DNA of 64,000 nucleotides. It comes from Pleurodeles waltl (Eukaryota > Chordata > Amphibia > Caudata > Salamandridae). A program made the translations under genes and the position numbers. Shown here in pieces: positions 35,024 through 47,689 of the stretch. The DNA is taken from the NCBI RefSeq assembly GCF_031143425.1, contig NC_090438.1:775879138-775943137 (forward strand). Reading direction: 5' to 3'. Positions within the stretch are counted from its first letter, which is position 1. Every line of letters starts with the position of its first letter. Below the pieces are notes generated by a model. The model was not told the origin of the DNA, ran no database searches, and saw only the letters and a program-made list of their open reading frames with translations.

Positions 35024-35401
35024 GTAAGTGCTGCATGTGTATGTGATCATTCATGCTATCTAATTACCATTTAATACCATTTCCATGCAGTTAGGGATAT
35101 TGTTATGCAGTGTTTTGTAAGGTTAGCTGTAGTGCTACAATGGAATTGAGCGATCATGTTGGGATGAGTTCATTTATATATTGTTTATAAAGCATATGTT
35201 CTTACGGTATAGCATAACTTTGAATGAGTTCTATTGTTAATGGTACTACCTACTATTGGGGTTTCCCGTTTCTCCTTCATGCCCATAAGTCTGCTTTTTT
35301 TCCCTCCAGCCTGTAACTATGGTTTGATTCCAATGCTCACAATTCATTATATTAAGACTTTTACTAGACATCGTTAAACGTAATTGTTTTGTTATTCTTA
35401 G
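35024..35401 (+). other. DEK: DEK intron 4
   Basis: 378 bp, the shortest DEK intron in the window, from GTAAGT to TTATTCTTAG. Phase 0. No repeat recognised. Confidence 0.88.
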
Positions 35402-35496
35402 AGTCATCTATTAAAGAAGAACATTTCCCAGTTCAGTGGCTTTCCATTTGAAAAAGACAGTGACCAGTATAAAAAGAAAGAAGAAATGTTGAAGAA
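35402..35496 (+). CDS. DEK: DEK exon 5
   Basis: 95 bp encoding residues 138-168 plus two bases. It contains LLKKNISQFSGFPFEKDSDQ and YKKKEEMLKK, nearly the same as human LKKNVGQFSGFPFEK and YKKKEEMLKK. It continues the conserved core just before the SAP motif. The donor AA|GTAATT is weak at the exon side but keeps the frame. Confidence 0.94.
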
Positions 35497-36726
35497 GTAA
35501 TTATTTCTTTATAATATTAATGCTTCATTGTTGTGACTTGTTAAATTACAGCTTGTTTAGTTTACTTTGTTCTTAGGACAGCACTTTAAATTCTGCAGAA
35601 CCATTAAATACTACTTTGGTGTTGTCAAAATTAGACCAGTTAATTATCACATGTTTAGCAGCTGAGACACAGTGCATTTCTTGCTAGTGTAAGAGCCGAA
35701 AGTGAGTTCAGGCAGTGGATCGAGTCTTTTGGGAAATAGGCTCTACACACACTCCCACTCTCGTGTTTTCAATCCTAAAGAGAAATGAACTTCCTTTGGT
35801 GTGTCTTAAGACACCAGGTTTCTCTAAAAGTGTAAGACCTAGATCTCCCTTTATCACCTGCTGAATCCCACTGTCTGTTGCAGTTCTATTTTGGTTTAAT
35901 ATGTAGATGCCACTATATCTGTATGTTAATTCGCCATTTTCCATACTGAGGTATTTTACTTCTGATAGTGGAGAATGATACTGGGATTTCTACGCTATGT
36001 AGGTCTGTCTCTTAAAATATTTTAGCCCGAGTATACTCTGGTCCCGCAACTGACCTTGAGACTGCAGTCATTTCAATTTTCCATACTCTTTCACCCTGCT
36101 CAAGGAGACTATATGCACAGCGCCCCCCCACCCCCTCCAAAAACACACATACAAATGCTAGCGTCTACTTCTAGGAATCTTCAGTAGTCGTCAAACTTGA
36201 AGTTTGATCCATGTACAGGATCCCAGAGCACTTATGTAAGATTTCCTTTAGGAGGTGTGGAGGGGAATTGCAACCACCCCCACTAGAGGTGTGTAGTAGA
36301 TCACCTCCGCTTGTTGCCTAGTCCTTCCCCTTTCTCACCAACCTCGTTCATATTTTCTCTGCATATGAAAAATACTTTCTATCCTTGGCACGTATTTTTC
36401 TTGTCTTCAATATGAATGTAGAGGAAAGGGAAAATGTCAGGAAGCATGCAGAACAGGTTGGCATGATTAGCAGTGAGGGGTGTACAGAAAGTAACAGGAC
36501 TCTGACTTCTAAATACATTTTCTTTAGAGCAAAGCAGTGGTCTCTAAGTGCTACACTTCTCTCCTGTATTGAAAGGCATTTCTAATTACCTAGGGAGTAG
36601 GATGGTGGCCTTGGTACTAGGAGTAACTTACTATCTAAGTCGTAATTGTGTTGAAGAAAAATGTGCGCACTCACACTATCCTTTGAGTTGAAGGTTTATA
36701 ATCGGAGGTGTTATCTTTCTGTACAG
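35497..36726 (+). other. DEK: DEK intron 5
   Basis: 1230 bp from GTAATT to TCTGTACAG. A C-rich run lies at about 36123-36136. Short frames such as 35708-35944 on the minus strand show no family motif. No transposon recognised. Confidence 0.85.
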
Positions 36727-36847
36727 ATGCAAGAAAGTAATGTTGAAGGTCATTTGTGAAGTTCTAGATTTAGAGAGATCTGGGTCGAATGGTGAACTAA
36801 TTACGAGAATTATGAACTTCTTAATGGAGCCGAAGCCTTCTGGAAAG
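36727..36847 (+). CDS. DEK: DEK exon 6: SAP (SAF-box) domain
   Basis: 121 bp encoding residues 169-209, ending in phase 0. It contains VMLKVICEVLDLERSGSNGE and LITRIMNFLMEPKPSGK, matching the human SAP motif region (AMLKSICEVLDLERSG, LVKRILNFLMHPKPSGK). The SAP helix-turn-helix binds DNA, with preference for structured forms such as cruciform and superhelical DNA (family knowledge). The donor is AAG|GTGAGA. Confidence 0.95.
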
Positions 36848-37856
36848 GTGAGATGTAGAAAATGTTTCACTTTGGTAACTTTTGAAGGCTGTGGTTTGAA
36901 ATTGTTACTTTTTTTTAAATTTAATTTGTATATGGCAATTTATGACTCCTAGAATACCAATCTCAGCTGGTCTATTAGTTGCAGTAGGAGGTAAAGAGGT
37001 CTGTTATTGCATGTATTGTTGCATGCCGGCCTGTTCCAAAAGAACCCTTGGATTGCCTCAATTGGCAGGTCGGAGAAAAAGTGCATTTTGGTTTTGCAGT
37101 AAATAGATTTTTTTTCCCTTCCCTTTTAAACAATTTTTTTTTTTAATTGCATATGAATTTAGATTATGCATGGCCGTTTACAGTAACATGAGCTTTCTGT
37201 CCTAGGTGTAGCAGGGTGCCTTAGATTACGGTTTCAAAAAGGGTAGGCTCTGGCTCACGTGTAAAATAAACGAGTACAATCAAAAATGTCTGCAAATATG
37301 GATAGTACATGTGTCACTTTCTGTAGAATTAAAGTATTTCCTGCATGCTGAAGTTACTTGGTGCATTCTACTGCATGTTTAAGATTACTCCTTGTCCCCT
37401 GCTTCGTACATAATTTTTGTAAATTGTAGTTTAATTTAGTACATGACAGGTAACTGCTACATTTATTGCTTACAGAAGTCACCAAATATTAATTGTATTT
37501 GCTACATGTTGTTCTAATAGTAGGCCCTTACCAAGCAGACTGCCAATTCAAAGTGTTGTCCACTAAGCCTGAAGTAACTAGTAACCAGCAGATGCTCTCA
37601 CAAGAATGTGTTCTGCATGTCTCCAAAGTGATTCAAAAATAGAAACGGAGTTGTAAAGATTTATCTCAGGTCACTTGAACTGTAATGTGGGACCACAGAG
37701 GGGTGGGAGTAGCGAGGCTAGAGGTACAATGAGCCTCTGGACCAGCAACTGAAGACACAAGAATTGTCCAGCAAAGACATGGTATAGCATTCCCTTAAAA
37801 TTATCAAACTCGTCAAACATATTTCCCAAATGAATCCCCATAACGGGAAAACAATA

Positions 37857-39391
37857 CAGGGAGTGCAGAATTATTAGGCAAATGAGTATTTTGACCAGAT
37901 CATCCTCTTCATGCATGTTGTCTTACTCCAAGCTGTATAGGCTCGAAAGCCTACTACCAATTAAGCGTATTAGGTGATGTGCATCTCTGTAATGAGAAGG
38001 GGTGTGGTCTAATGACATCAACACCCTATATCAGGTGTGCATAATTATTAGGCAACTTCCTTTCCTTTGGCAAAATGGGTCAAAAGAAGGACTTGACAGG
38101 CTCAGAAAAGTCAAAAATAGAGAGATCTTGCAGAGGGATGCAGCACTCTTAAAATTGCAAAGCTTCTGAAGCGTGATCATCGAACAATCAAGCGTTTCAT
38201 TCAAAATAGTCAACAGGGTCGCAAGAAGCGTGTGGAAAAACCAAGGCGCAAAATAACTGCCCATGAACTGAGAAAAGTCAAGCGTGCAGCTGCCACTTGC
38301 CACCAGTTTGGCCATATTTCAGAGCTGCAACATCACTGGAGTGCCCAAAAGCACAAGGTGTGCAATACTCCGAGACATGGCCAAGGTAAGAAAGGCTGAA
38401 AGACGACCACCACTGAACAAGACACACAAGCTGAAACGTCAAGACTGGTCCAAGAACGACTGATTTTTCTAAGGTTTTATGGACTGATGAAATGAGAGTG
38501 AGTCTTGATGGGCCAGATGGTTGGGCCCGTGGCTGGATTGGTAAAGGGCAGAGAGCTCCAGTCCGACTCAGACGCCAGCAAGGTGGAGGTGGAGTACTGG
38601 TTTGGGCTGGTATCCTCAAAGATGAGCTTGTGGGGCCTTTTCGGGTTGAGGATGGAGTCAAGCTCAACTCCCAGTCCTACTGCCAGTTCCTGGAAGACAC
38701 CTTCTTCAAGCAGTGGTACAGGAAGAAGTCTGCATCCTTCAAGAAAAACATGATTTTCATGCAGGACAATGCTCCATCACACGCGTCCAAGTACTCCACA
38801 GCGTGGCTGGCAAGAAAGGGTATAAAAGAAGGAAATCTAATGACATGGCCTCCTTGTTCACCTGATCTGAACCCCATTGAGAACCTGTGGTCCATCATCA
38901 AATGTGAGATTTACAAGGAGGGAAAACAGTACACCTCTCTGAACAGTGTCTGGGAGGCTGTGGTTGCTGCTGCACGCAATGTTGATGGTGAACAGATCAA
39001 AACACTGACAGAATCCATGGATGGCAGGCTTTTGAGTGTCCTTGCAAAGAAAGGTGGCTATATTGGTCACTGATTTGTTTTTGTTTTTGAATGTCAGAAA
39101 TGTATATTTGTGAATGTTGAGATGTTATATTGGTTTCACTGGTAATAATAAATAATTGAAATGGGTATATATTTGTTTTTTGTTAAGTTGCCTAATAATT
39201 ATGCACAGTAATAGTCACCTGCACACACAGATATCCCCCTAACATAGCTAAAACTAAAAACAAACTAAAAACTACTTCCAAAAATATTCAGCTTTGATAT
39301 TTGAGTTTTTTGGGTTCATTGAGAACATGGTTGTTCAATAATAAAATTAATCCTCAAAAATACAACTTGCCTAATAATTCTGCACTCCCTG
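37857..39391 (+). mobile_element. Tc1/mariner DD37E transposon, copy 2
   Basis: A 1535-bp element with the same CAGGGAGTGCAGAATTATTA ends and inner IR/DR motif as copy 1, flanked by TA (37855-37856, 39392-39393). It lies in DEK intron 6 in the sense direction. It is about 28 bp shorter than copy 1 because of separate small deletions in the coding part. Sequence outside the lesions is nearly the same as copy 1. Confidence 0.93.
38075..39073 (+). pseudogene. Tc1 DD37E transposase, broken
   Basis: The start is an ATG at 38075 (MGQKKDLTGSEKS). An N-terminal helix-turn-helix is followed by a catalytic frame open from 38492 to the stop at 39071-39073, with MQDNAPSHASK and SPDLNPIENLWS. The first Asp block (WTDE) lies at about 38479-38490. 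Lesions differ from copy 1: a small deletion near 38118-38128 (GAGAGATCTTGCAG), a deletion near 38297-38306 that changes the frame, and a deletion at about 38453-38458. So the two copies died independently. Confidence 0.9.
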
Positions 39392-42249
39392 TAGAACAAT
39401 GTTAAACTCTATACTTTTGAAAGATTAGGATTTGAACACTGCCTTTGTGAGTGGAGAAAACCAATATAAAATACGCTGTGAGGAGGTAGAAAAGTAAACC
39501 ATATCACAAAACAATGTCTTACTGAAGACAGTCAAAAATGTTGATGGACTAATTGCTCAATACAATCCTATCATTTCCTCAACTGTAAGCAAATGCAGAT
39601 GGCAAAAATAGCCTTGAAGTGGCAACCTTTTCAAATAAAATCGATAGTTTCATACATGATTCAGGCAGTAATACTCTGGGCAAGATCAAGGCACCATCGG
39701 GAGGATCATAAGGAGCAATCAACAGTAAAGCGATACATTTGTAAATGCTGCTCTTTGAGAGAAATTGAATTGCACAGATTAGAAAGGAAGGACACATTTT
39801 GTCGTCCCCACAAACCAGCAGCCTACCAGATCACACTACGCAGCATAGCACTCACAGGGCCATCCACCCACTGCTCACAGTAAGAGCAGCTAACGGAAAA
39901 CAATCTTCCGCTTTTGGGGGTTTTACAAACTGACAATGGGAGGCAGTGGCACAATCCTTAAAGGATCCTCATTTTTTCCAGATGTACTTCCACTTATCCC
40001 ATCCTCTGAGTTAGAGTATCAACTTGCTTTAATTTGGTCCTCATTTTCTCCATGCAGCTTTCCATTGAGGTAGTCTTCTTGCCAATATAGTTAGTTCTCT
40101 CCCTAATGTTCCTCACTAGATATAGCATCAGGAGTTCCTCCTTAACGTCGGATGTATTTGCAGATGCATACCCAGATTTTAGAGTCCCATTAGTCCTGTC
40201 CTGCCAGCCCCCTCAGTAACCCATCACACGCAACTCCATCTGCGGAATTAATTACCAATGGATATTTATGTTGTACCAATCAGTTATTGAGCTGAAAGCC
40301 TAGGACTGTCGTTCAGCCTGTGGAGGTCTGCCACCCCTGGTGTAATACTGTGGGGCCCTGCATCTATTCCTGCTGGCTGATGATCATACCCTCCCCCTCA
40401 GTCTTCTCATTAGGAGCCCCTGTTCCAGACTGATCCCCTAGCTGGTGACCTACCATTCCTGGAAGGGAAATATCTTTGAGTGAAATCCCTCTATCCATTG
40501 CTGGCCTTGTACCAGACTTCGGACACATCCAGTGCATTCATAATGCTAGCCCGTTGCGTTTTCCAGTTAACAACGTTGCAAAAGGCGAGGCCTTCCTGGC
40601 ACTAGCGAAAGTAATGCTGCATCTTGTGAATCACATGTAAATCTCCATGGGCAGGAAAAATGTTGTAACTAGTCAAAGTGCTTGTATGCCTTTGGGCAAA
40701 GTTCGCACTATGTAAAACTGCAGAACAACAAAATGCAACTCTGCCAGTCACCCACCCTCTAATCTCATCATAAAATAAGGATAAAGCATTAACCCTTGAT
40801 GGAAAGTAGCAGCCTCTGATGTTTGAAAGAAGTGGGTGAATTGCAAAGTGACCATAATGTGTGATCGTAGACAAATACCAAGCCTCCTTTTATTCATTCT
40901 CATGTAAGACACACCTTCAATTCAAATATGTGAGCCATAGATGTGCCCAATATGACCGTTCTTGTTTTTGATGTGAAAGGCTATAATGGTGTTCCAGGCT
41001 TCTGTTCTGAAAGCCTAAGCCATATATGAGCTACACACGACTACAGACTCTTCTTTTAGTCCACTAATGGCACTGTCCTCGGGGCAGGATAAAATGTTTC
41101 TCAGTACATGTTTAAAAAATCTTACTTTTTAATAGATACTTCTGGTAAGATGTAATCTGATGTACTACGGTGAAACACCTGTGTTGGAGAAAAATAAATA
41201 TACACTTGTTTTGATTATGATGAGATTGTATCGTGTCCTAACATGTTTATTGCCTAACTTAACTTTCAGATATTTTCAAGACTAGAATTGAGCATGGCCT
41301 CTTAATGCCAAAGCTGATTATCCACTCAGCTTGCCCGAATAATTTGTTGGTTTACCCACTCCTAATAAATGATTCCTAATAAAGCTAATGAACAACTCTC
41401 CACCTGCCCTTAGTCACTCATGTTAGAATGTGCTGTGCCATCTGAGCAGTAGTGGCTGCCCAGCCATCCTTTGCCCTGTTAATGGAACTGAGGCGGAGAT
41501 ACACCGAGCTGTCCATGACTGCCTACCAATGGGACAACACAACCACCAGCTAATAACCAGGCAGAGCTGGCCCTATAGCGGAGCAGTCATGTGAGACAGC
41601 ATTGCGGCCAGACCAGTAAGTCCAGGAGCAGGCTTCTTCCCTGGCAAGTACCAGGCTCAGTCTGCCTGCAGTTGGGGTAGTATAGTGCGCCACAGTCTTC
41701 AAGCCAGTAAGTGTCTGATAGTGAGAAACTGCAGTTAAAAAAAAAAAGTGTGAATGAGAGAACAGGAGTGACTCCAAATACCACTACCGTTTTAACTGGC
41801 CAAGAATTGTTCAAATCTCAGTCTAATGTTAGGAGTATTGAAATTTTCAATTATGATTCGTAACAAAATCAACGTTTTTACTAATTGATCTGATTCTTCT
41901 AATACCTGTTGACACCAATAGGTATTATATTATAGATTGTTTTAGGTGGATATTGATTGCTGTGATAAATGAATACAGTGAATGACAACTGAGACAATCA
42001 AATAAGTGTCATTGCTTTTATTCACTTGAGAGCAAGTGCCACTCTAAGTGTTCTACATTTCACAGTAGAAGCTCACTCCTAGATGAGACAAAAGAAATGT
42101 CACGCAAGCTATCTGAAAACTTGGCGGCTATGTACAGTAGTGGTCAGCATTTACTACGATAGTCTTTCTCTGGGCAGGGCAGTTGGTCTTGAAAAAAGTA
42201 TTGATAATTGTGTTTAAGGCCAGTGAATATAGGTTTACTTTTTTTTATT

Positions 42250-42291
<42 letters not shown>

Positions 42292-44731
42292 ACAAAATCC
42301 TACTCTTCATTTCAGATGAAAGCCCAAGATGACTGCATCAGAACAGCTGACTCTTGCTTGTCTTACTTGTAAACTAACTGCACATGCATAATCTCAGAAT
42401 AGGGTAGTCTGGGCTTAGATATTGTCCATTTAACCAGAAATGGTCTGCTTTCAAGAACTGGAATCTCCATTACTACCATTTCCTAAATCGGGTACATGGT
42501 GGTATAAGCAGGAATCCCATGACTCATGATTTTGTTTGCAGTAAAAATCTAATAATTACGAGTCCACCAGTATGATGTCTGTGTGTGTTCAAAACAACCC
42601 TCAGCCAGAGAATGGCTAGTGACCTAAACAATGCTGGGGGAATGTTGGTATGTTAACTGGCACAGAGGAGGCTAACCTTACTCCAAGGCTTGTCAACTGG
42701 TTTTACTCTGAGCGCTGCTGCAACCGCCTGTTTATCTTGTGGGGTTGAGGATGCTACACGGTTTCTTGAGGAGTGTACTTAGACAGGGAGATCATAATGG
42801 CTGAGTGGTCCCGCAGAGCCTAGGAGCTTGGGGCCAAGGGATGTTAACACTAAGCCAGTGATGGCTCTGGAGTTTGATTGTCCATGGGTTCACACCTAGA
42901 GATGTCACACTAGGAGCCTTTGGGGTGGGGTGCAGAGGAGCTAGGATTAGGTAGGTGGCTACAGAAGACTAATATAGATGTGGTGTTAGTGAGCTAAATA
43001 AGAGTTAGAACTAGAAGGATGGCAGAGGGTTTACATAGGGAGGAGGAGAAGAGGGAATTTTTCATATGGTTGCTGGAGAAGTTACACTCTGAGCTGGAGA
43101 CACACAAGCCATGAGGGTTAGGTTGACTTCATACGGTGCGCTGTTGGATGTGGCTAGAGATGGTTGAGGAGTTGGATATGGTGTACAAGAAATGTCTTGG
43201 ACACGACTAGGCAGGGTGCGATAGGCAGAGTTGATGATTGTTGTGACTTCTGAACAGGACAATCACTACAATTTTTACTTTCTATAAATGTACCCTTGCT
43301 TTATTCTTTGGCTGGTACTCTAATCCGTGATTCTCCAAATTGGTATGCAGTGTTAGTTCTTACTCATTTTAGTATCATCTAAACTGACCATACAAAGATC
43401 TTTAACATGGAAGCAACGTTTCTTACCTTCTTCAGGTGCAAGCCTGTGCTCTGTGGTCTCATTTGAAGGGGTGTTAAATTGCACTGTGTATCTGGTATAG
43501 TGTATTTGAAGTAATGCGTAGAAAGAAGACAAATCCAATGTAAAGGATAGTCTCCGAGACCCAGGGCGGGGGTTTTGAGTCTAAAAGCAATGCACATCCA
43601 AACATTGATGTTAGATTATACAGGAACATCACTGTAGCCTCTACAGGCAGCAAGGAAGGAAGGGCACGGAGGGAATTTTTTTTGGGGGGGGGGGGGGTTA
43701 AAAGAGCTTAATCTAAGCAGTCTGGCATGAGGGGACTATCAACATGGAATTGAAAAGTCTTTACAGAAGGGATTGAAGAGCAGATTCAAGATAAGACTAC
43801 GAAGCCCAGGGAAAGCAAAGAGCTTTAAAACCACGCCACAGGAAATAGCGCAGCTAGGCAGCCCATGCGTCCTTTTTACTCTCCAGCCTTTTATCAGGCA
43901 GTGCTAGAAGATGGATGGATGGATGGATGAGAAGAGGTGTGTTGTCTGGATAAGTCAAGACTAGCTACCTTTTCTGCTGTCACCATCTTGCAACAAACAG
44001 CCCAGTGTGTGCAACTGAGTCCACCCTGGGTTTGAATCGTCAATATGATTCATCTTTTTACATGATGGTTGGGCTCTGGGTTCGCCCAGCTAATCACAGT
44101 ACTCAGTACAGGCATGATCGTTTTAACCAATCTCAAACCAGCACACATGTCAAATCGTGATGGGACCTGTTTCTTTGTGATTGGCTGCTAGCCCAAACAG
44201 AAACATTTCTGTCCCTGTTGTCCTTCGGATAACTTAAACATTGGAACGTCTTGCCTATGAATAAAATCTAGAAGTGTTTTTCAAAACATTTGTGATGGGT
44301 TGAAACAAATGATTGAGTAACTAAGGGTATCTTTAACTATTCTCTCCAAGGGTATCTTCACTAGATTAATTACTGACCCCTTTTCTCCCCTCACTGGAAG
44401 TTAGATGTGTGAGAGCTGATTTAAAATGGTCCCCAGATAAGCCACTTCATCTTCAGAAATACATTTAATAAAACATGGAGCAATTTTCTGGGGTGGTAGT
44501 ATGTATGTGGAAGCAGTAAAAGGTGTTAAAAAAAAAAGGTGATTATAATGAGTTTAAAGTCTACCCCCTCAACTGGAAAATTACTGTACTGGTATGAATC
44601 TGGCCGAGGATGCTTTTGGTGAGAAAACAAGTACTAGTTAGCTATGCGTTTTTCTCTTGTGAAATTCATCTTAATCTATATAGTGGGGGTACATCAGATT
44701 TTGCTTTTCAACAACTGTTTTATCTTGATAG

Positions 44732-44926
44732 CCTCTACCAAAGTCTGCTAAAAAGACACCGCCTTCTAAAGGTAGTAAAAAGGAGCGAAGCAGCTCTGGA
44801 TCTTCAAAGAAGAAGCAACCCAAAGACAAGAAATCAAACGTGATTCTTTCAGATGAGTCTAGCAGTGAGGAAGATAAAAAAGAGGACACATCAGATGAAG
44901 AAAAAGAAAGTGAGGAGGAGGAAGAG
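44732..44926 (+). CDS. DEK: DEK exon 7: basic then acidic linker
   Basis: 195 bp encoding residues 210-274, phase 0 at both ends. It opens PLPKSAKKTPPSKGSKKERS, then SGSSKKKQPKDKK (basic, nuclear-localisation type), then ILSDESSSEEDKKEDTSDEE and an E run. It matches the human order PLPKSKKTCSKGSKKERNSSG and ILSDESSSDEDE. The serine-acid stretches are typical CK2 sites; DEK is a known CK2 substrate. The donor is GAG|GTAAAC. Confidence 0.94.
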
Positions 44927-45343
44927 GTAAACCTATGTATTCAATATGGTTGGCTTAATGGAGAATTTCAGTGATGATCCTGGATATAATCGTGTTTATT
45001 CTATGGCCCTCTCCTAATCCCTCATGTTACTGAGGATGTATACTACATCCTGAGTAATCAGTCAAACTGATTTGCTATGCTTTGTTGAAAATAGTCCGCC
45101 CAAACTGGTACTCATTTTGACATGGGTGATAAGTGGTTGAAAGCAGGTGGTTGATAGTTGTGGAATTTAGTCATTACATTGAACAAGTGTTCTGCTGGCC
45201 ACCATGTTAAATCCCTAGGCATGCAGTGCAGTTGGCATTGACTTTCTCCGCCTTACTTTGTAACACTGTGCCACTGTAGCCTTGAGTATTTTTCCCTTTT
45301 TAAGCTTAACAATAACGCAAGCCCATTAGAGGTGCTTTTGTTT

Positions 45344-45560
45344 ACAGTTTGCAATCTGACCAGAATTCTGATGTCAAAGGACTAATGTCCGCTCAACCAA
45401 GGACTGATTGGGGGGGGGGGGGGGGAAGAGACCCACATGCCTTTGTACCCACAGTTTGCAATCTGACCAGAATTCTGATGTCCAAGGACTAAGGTCTGCT
45501 CAACCAAGGACTGATTGGGGAAGGGGGGGGGGGGGGAAGAGACCCACATGCCTTTGTACC
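45344..45560. repeat. Two-copy 107-bp tandem duplication with poly-G
   Basis: ACAGTTTGCAATCTGACCAG starts at 45344 (one-base difference) and again at 45451. Both copies run to ACCCACATGCCTTTGTACC. Copies differ at a few bases. Copy 1 has a 16-G run (45410-45425); copy 2 has G4-AA-G14 (45517-45536). Confidence 0.9.
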
Positions 45561-47689
45561 TGTTCCCTGTGGGAGACGGCCAGCTTGTGCTGGCCATGTT
45601 GGACATTTTAGGCTGGGAGTATACTATCTTGCACCCATCACCTCCTCCCTCACCCTGAACCTCGGCTGTTGTGAGTGGTGAAGAGGGAGGGAATGGTGCC
45701 ACTGCTTTCGCTTCAGAATAACCACTAATTAGCTAAAGCAACCAGTTGGGCTCCAGACTGTTCCGTAGGTCTCACTGAGAACAGCCAAGACTACTTGTTG
45801 AGGGGTTATTAGTTTTTTTTTTTTAGTTTTTTTTTTACTAATATTTTTGATTTTGAGTGCTCTTTCCCCCTGTTAACCCCAAGAAAACGGCCCGTCAACC
45901 ATAGCTGGAACATCTTGTTTTATCCCAAACAGGAAAGCTGGCATGTGGTATGAAAACTTATATTGCTATAAGCTAGGTATTCTTCTTTATGGGTAACCTC
46001 CAAGAGGTCGTTTTGTAATGGATACTTCTAAAGGCAGATTTGTCCTCTTTAGACTACTAACCTTCTCCCCACCACACGTGCTAGACTGGATCTGAAGTTT
46101 TTTTTTCTTCTTTTTTTCCCAGGAACGTTCCTGCGTGCCAGTAGATTTTGGGAGGGGGGTGGGGGCTGCCATACTGCAAATCTTGAGTTATTTTCCATCT
46201 CCCTCTGGCAAGCCTTTTGCCCCTATTGAACCACATGGGCCTCCAATCAAGTGACTGACAGGTGCGTCCTCCCCCAAGAACAGTCTGCACCTGTTGGACC
46301 GGTTACTGGCCCCATACAGACTCCATGCCCAACACCAGCTGCTTGCTGGGATTATACTACAACACATTATGGAAGTCTGTTGCAGACATTTTACCTGCAG
46401 TCCCAAAGGAAGTTTGAGCCAGTTTAGCACACACCATTCAGGATGAGGCCAAGTATGCAGTCTGGTGGTGACTGGACATGACGGACTGCTTGGCAGAACA
46501 GTCAGCCCTAGCATGGTTCACTGCGCAACTGGCTTTATTTTTTGGGGGCACAAGACTACATCACTTGTGTATGTCCCATTTAATGGTTCTCGCTTCTTTT
46601 GGTGAGAAGGCTTGACTGGCCCTTGAGTGCAGTAACTGGACCAGAGCCACAGTTCTCTCCCTCGTTCCGCACCTGCAGCTCAGTATCCACAACAAATTTG
46701 ACCCTCTGGTACCATGGGAATAGAATACAGTTCTCAGTCCGCTTATGTTACTGCTCTTTGAACCACACTACAGGTCTTAAGTGAAATATCTTTTATGCTA
46801 TACGGCACTCCTCTTGACAGCAAAAAGAGAGGACGTGCAGCTGTGTGGCAGATGTTCAAGGGTGACACTCCCAAAGAGTGGACTTCAATACAGCAGCTGA
46901 CTCGTCAGTGGGCCGAGCAGTCCTACACAACTGAGACTGAGCATGGATTCCTTCAGGTGGAAGAAGACAGTAATACATTGGTGCTCATTACTTTAACATG
47001 ATTGACAATATTAAGTTGACTGCTTAGCGGAAAGTTCACTGACTGATTTGCTTGAGTGAACTGCATCTCAGCTGTGGTTCTGAAGATATGTTCAATGGCA
47101 TGTGTAGCTGCAGATACACATGCTTTGCATAGGTCCGCCATCTAGTGTTGCACTTGGAGTGTTACGTGTTTTTTTTTTTTTTTTTTTTTTTTTGTTCCAA
47201 AGAAGGTTTTTCGAGTCACAAGATCGAGTGACTTTCGGTGATAGTGTACATGGGCATAGAGTCCTTCTTTTTTTTTTTTCTTTTCACTGTCTGGTTCAGG
47301 CATGTTCCTTCTCACTCTGGTATATCTCAGTTCGGTACTATCTGAACTTCTCTATCTCCTTTAAACGGCTATCGTTTTTGAACAAGCTTTCTCACGACAC
47401 TCCATCTGATTGTATCATTGGGATCGACTAAATGACCTTTTGGGTGACCGTGCCCTTCTCAAACCTACTGCGTCACAGGCCTACGGATCGGACTCTGTTT
47501 CAGTTCTGCCCTTGGAGCCACGGCAAGTTCACCTACCCCAACCAACATTCGGTGTGCAACCTCTGCCTCTCTCCCGATCACAAAGAAACTTGTGAGATGT
47601 ACTGATCCTGCCGCTCCAAGAAGACACTGCGGGATTGGAGAGTGTGTCGGCTAGAGATGACCTCCAAGTCGACCGAGGAAACGCCTGAC

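Larger units (their letters stand above)
36848..44731 (+). other. DEK: DEK intron 6
   Basis: 7.9 kb from GTGAGA to TATCTTGATAG. It contains the Tc1 copy at 37857-39391 (listed separately), an (AT)16 run at 42256-42287, a poly-G stretch around 43684-43697 and (GATG)5 at 43910-43929. In the remaining stretches (36848-37856, 39392-44731) I recognise no gene. Open frames there are short and unsupported. Confidence 0.8.

Noticed and set aside
44972..45032. Possible C/D box snoRNA in DEK intron 7 (GTGATGA then CTGA 55 nt later)
   Set aside because: No closing terminal stem and no convincing C'/D' pair; such box matches are common by chance.
46795..47001. 68-codon open frame before the DIRS left end
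   Set aside because: No recognisable similarity or splice context; left unannotated.
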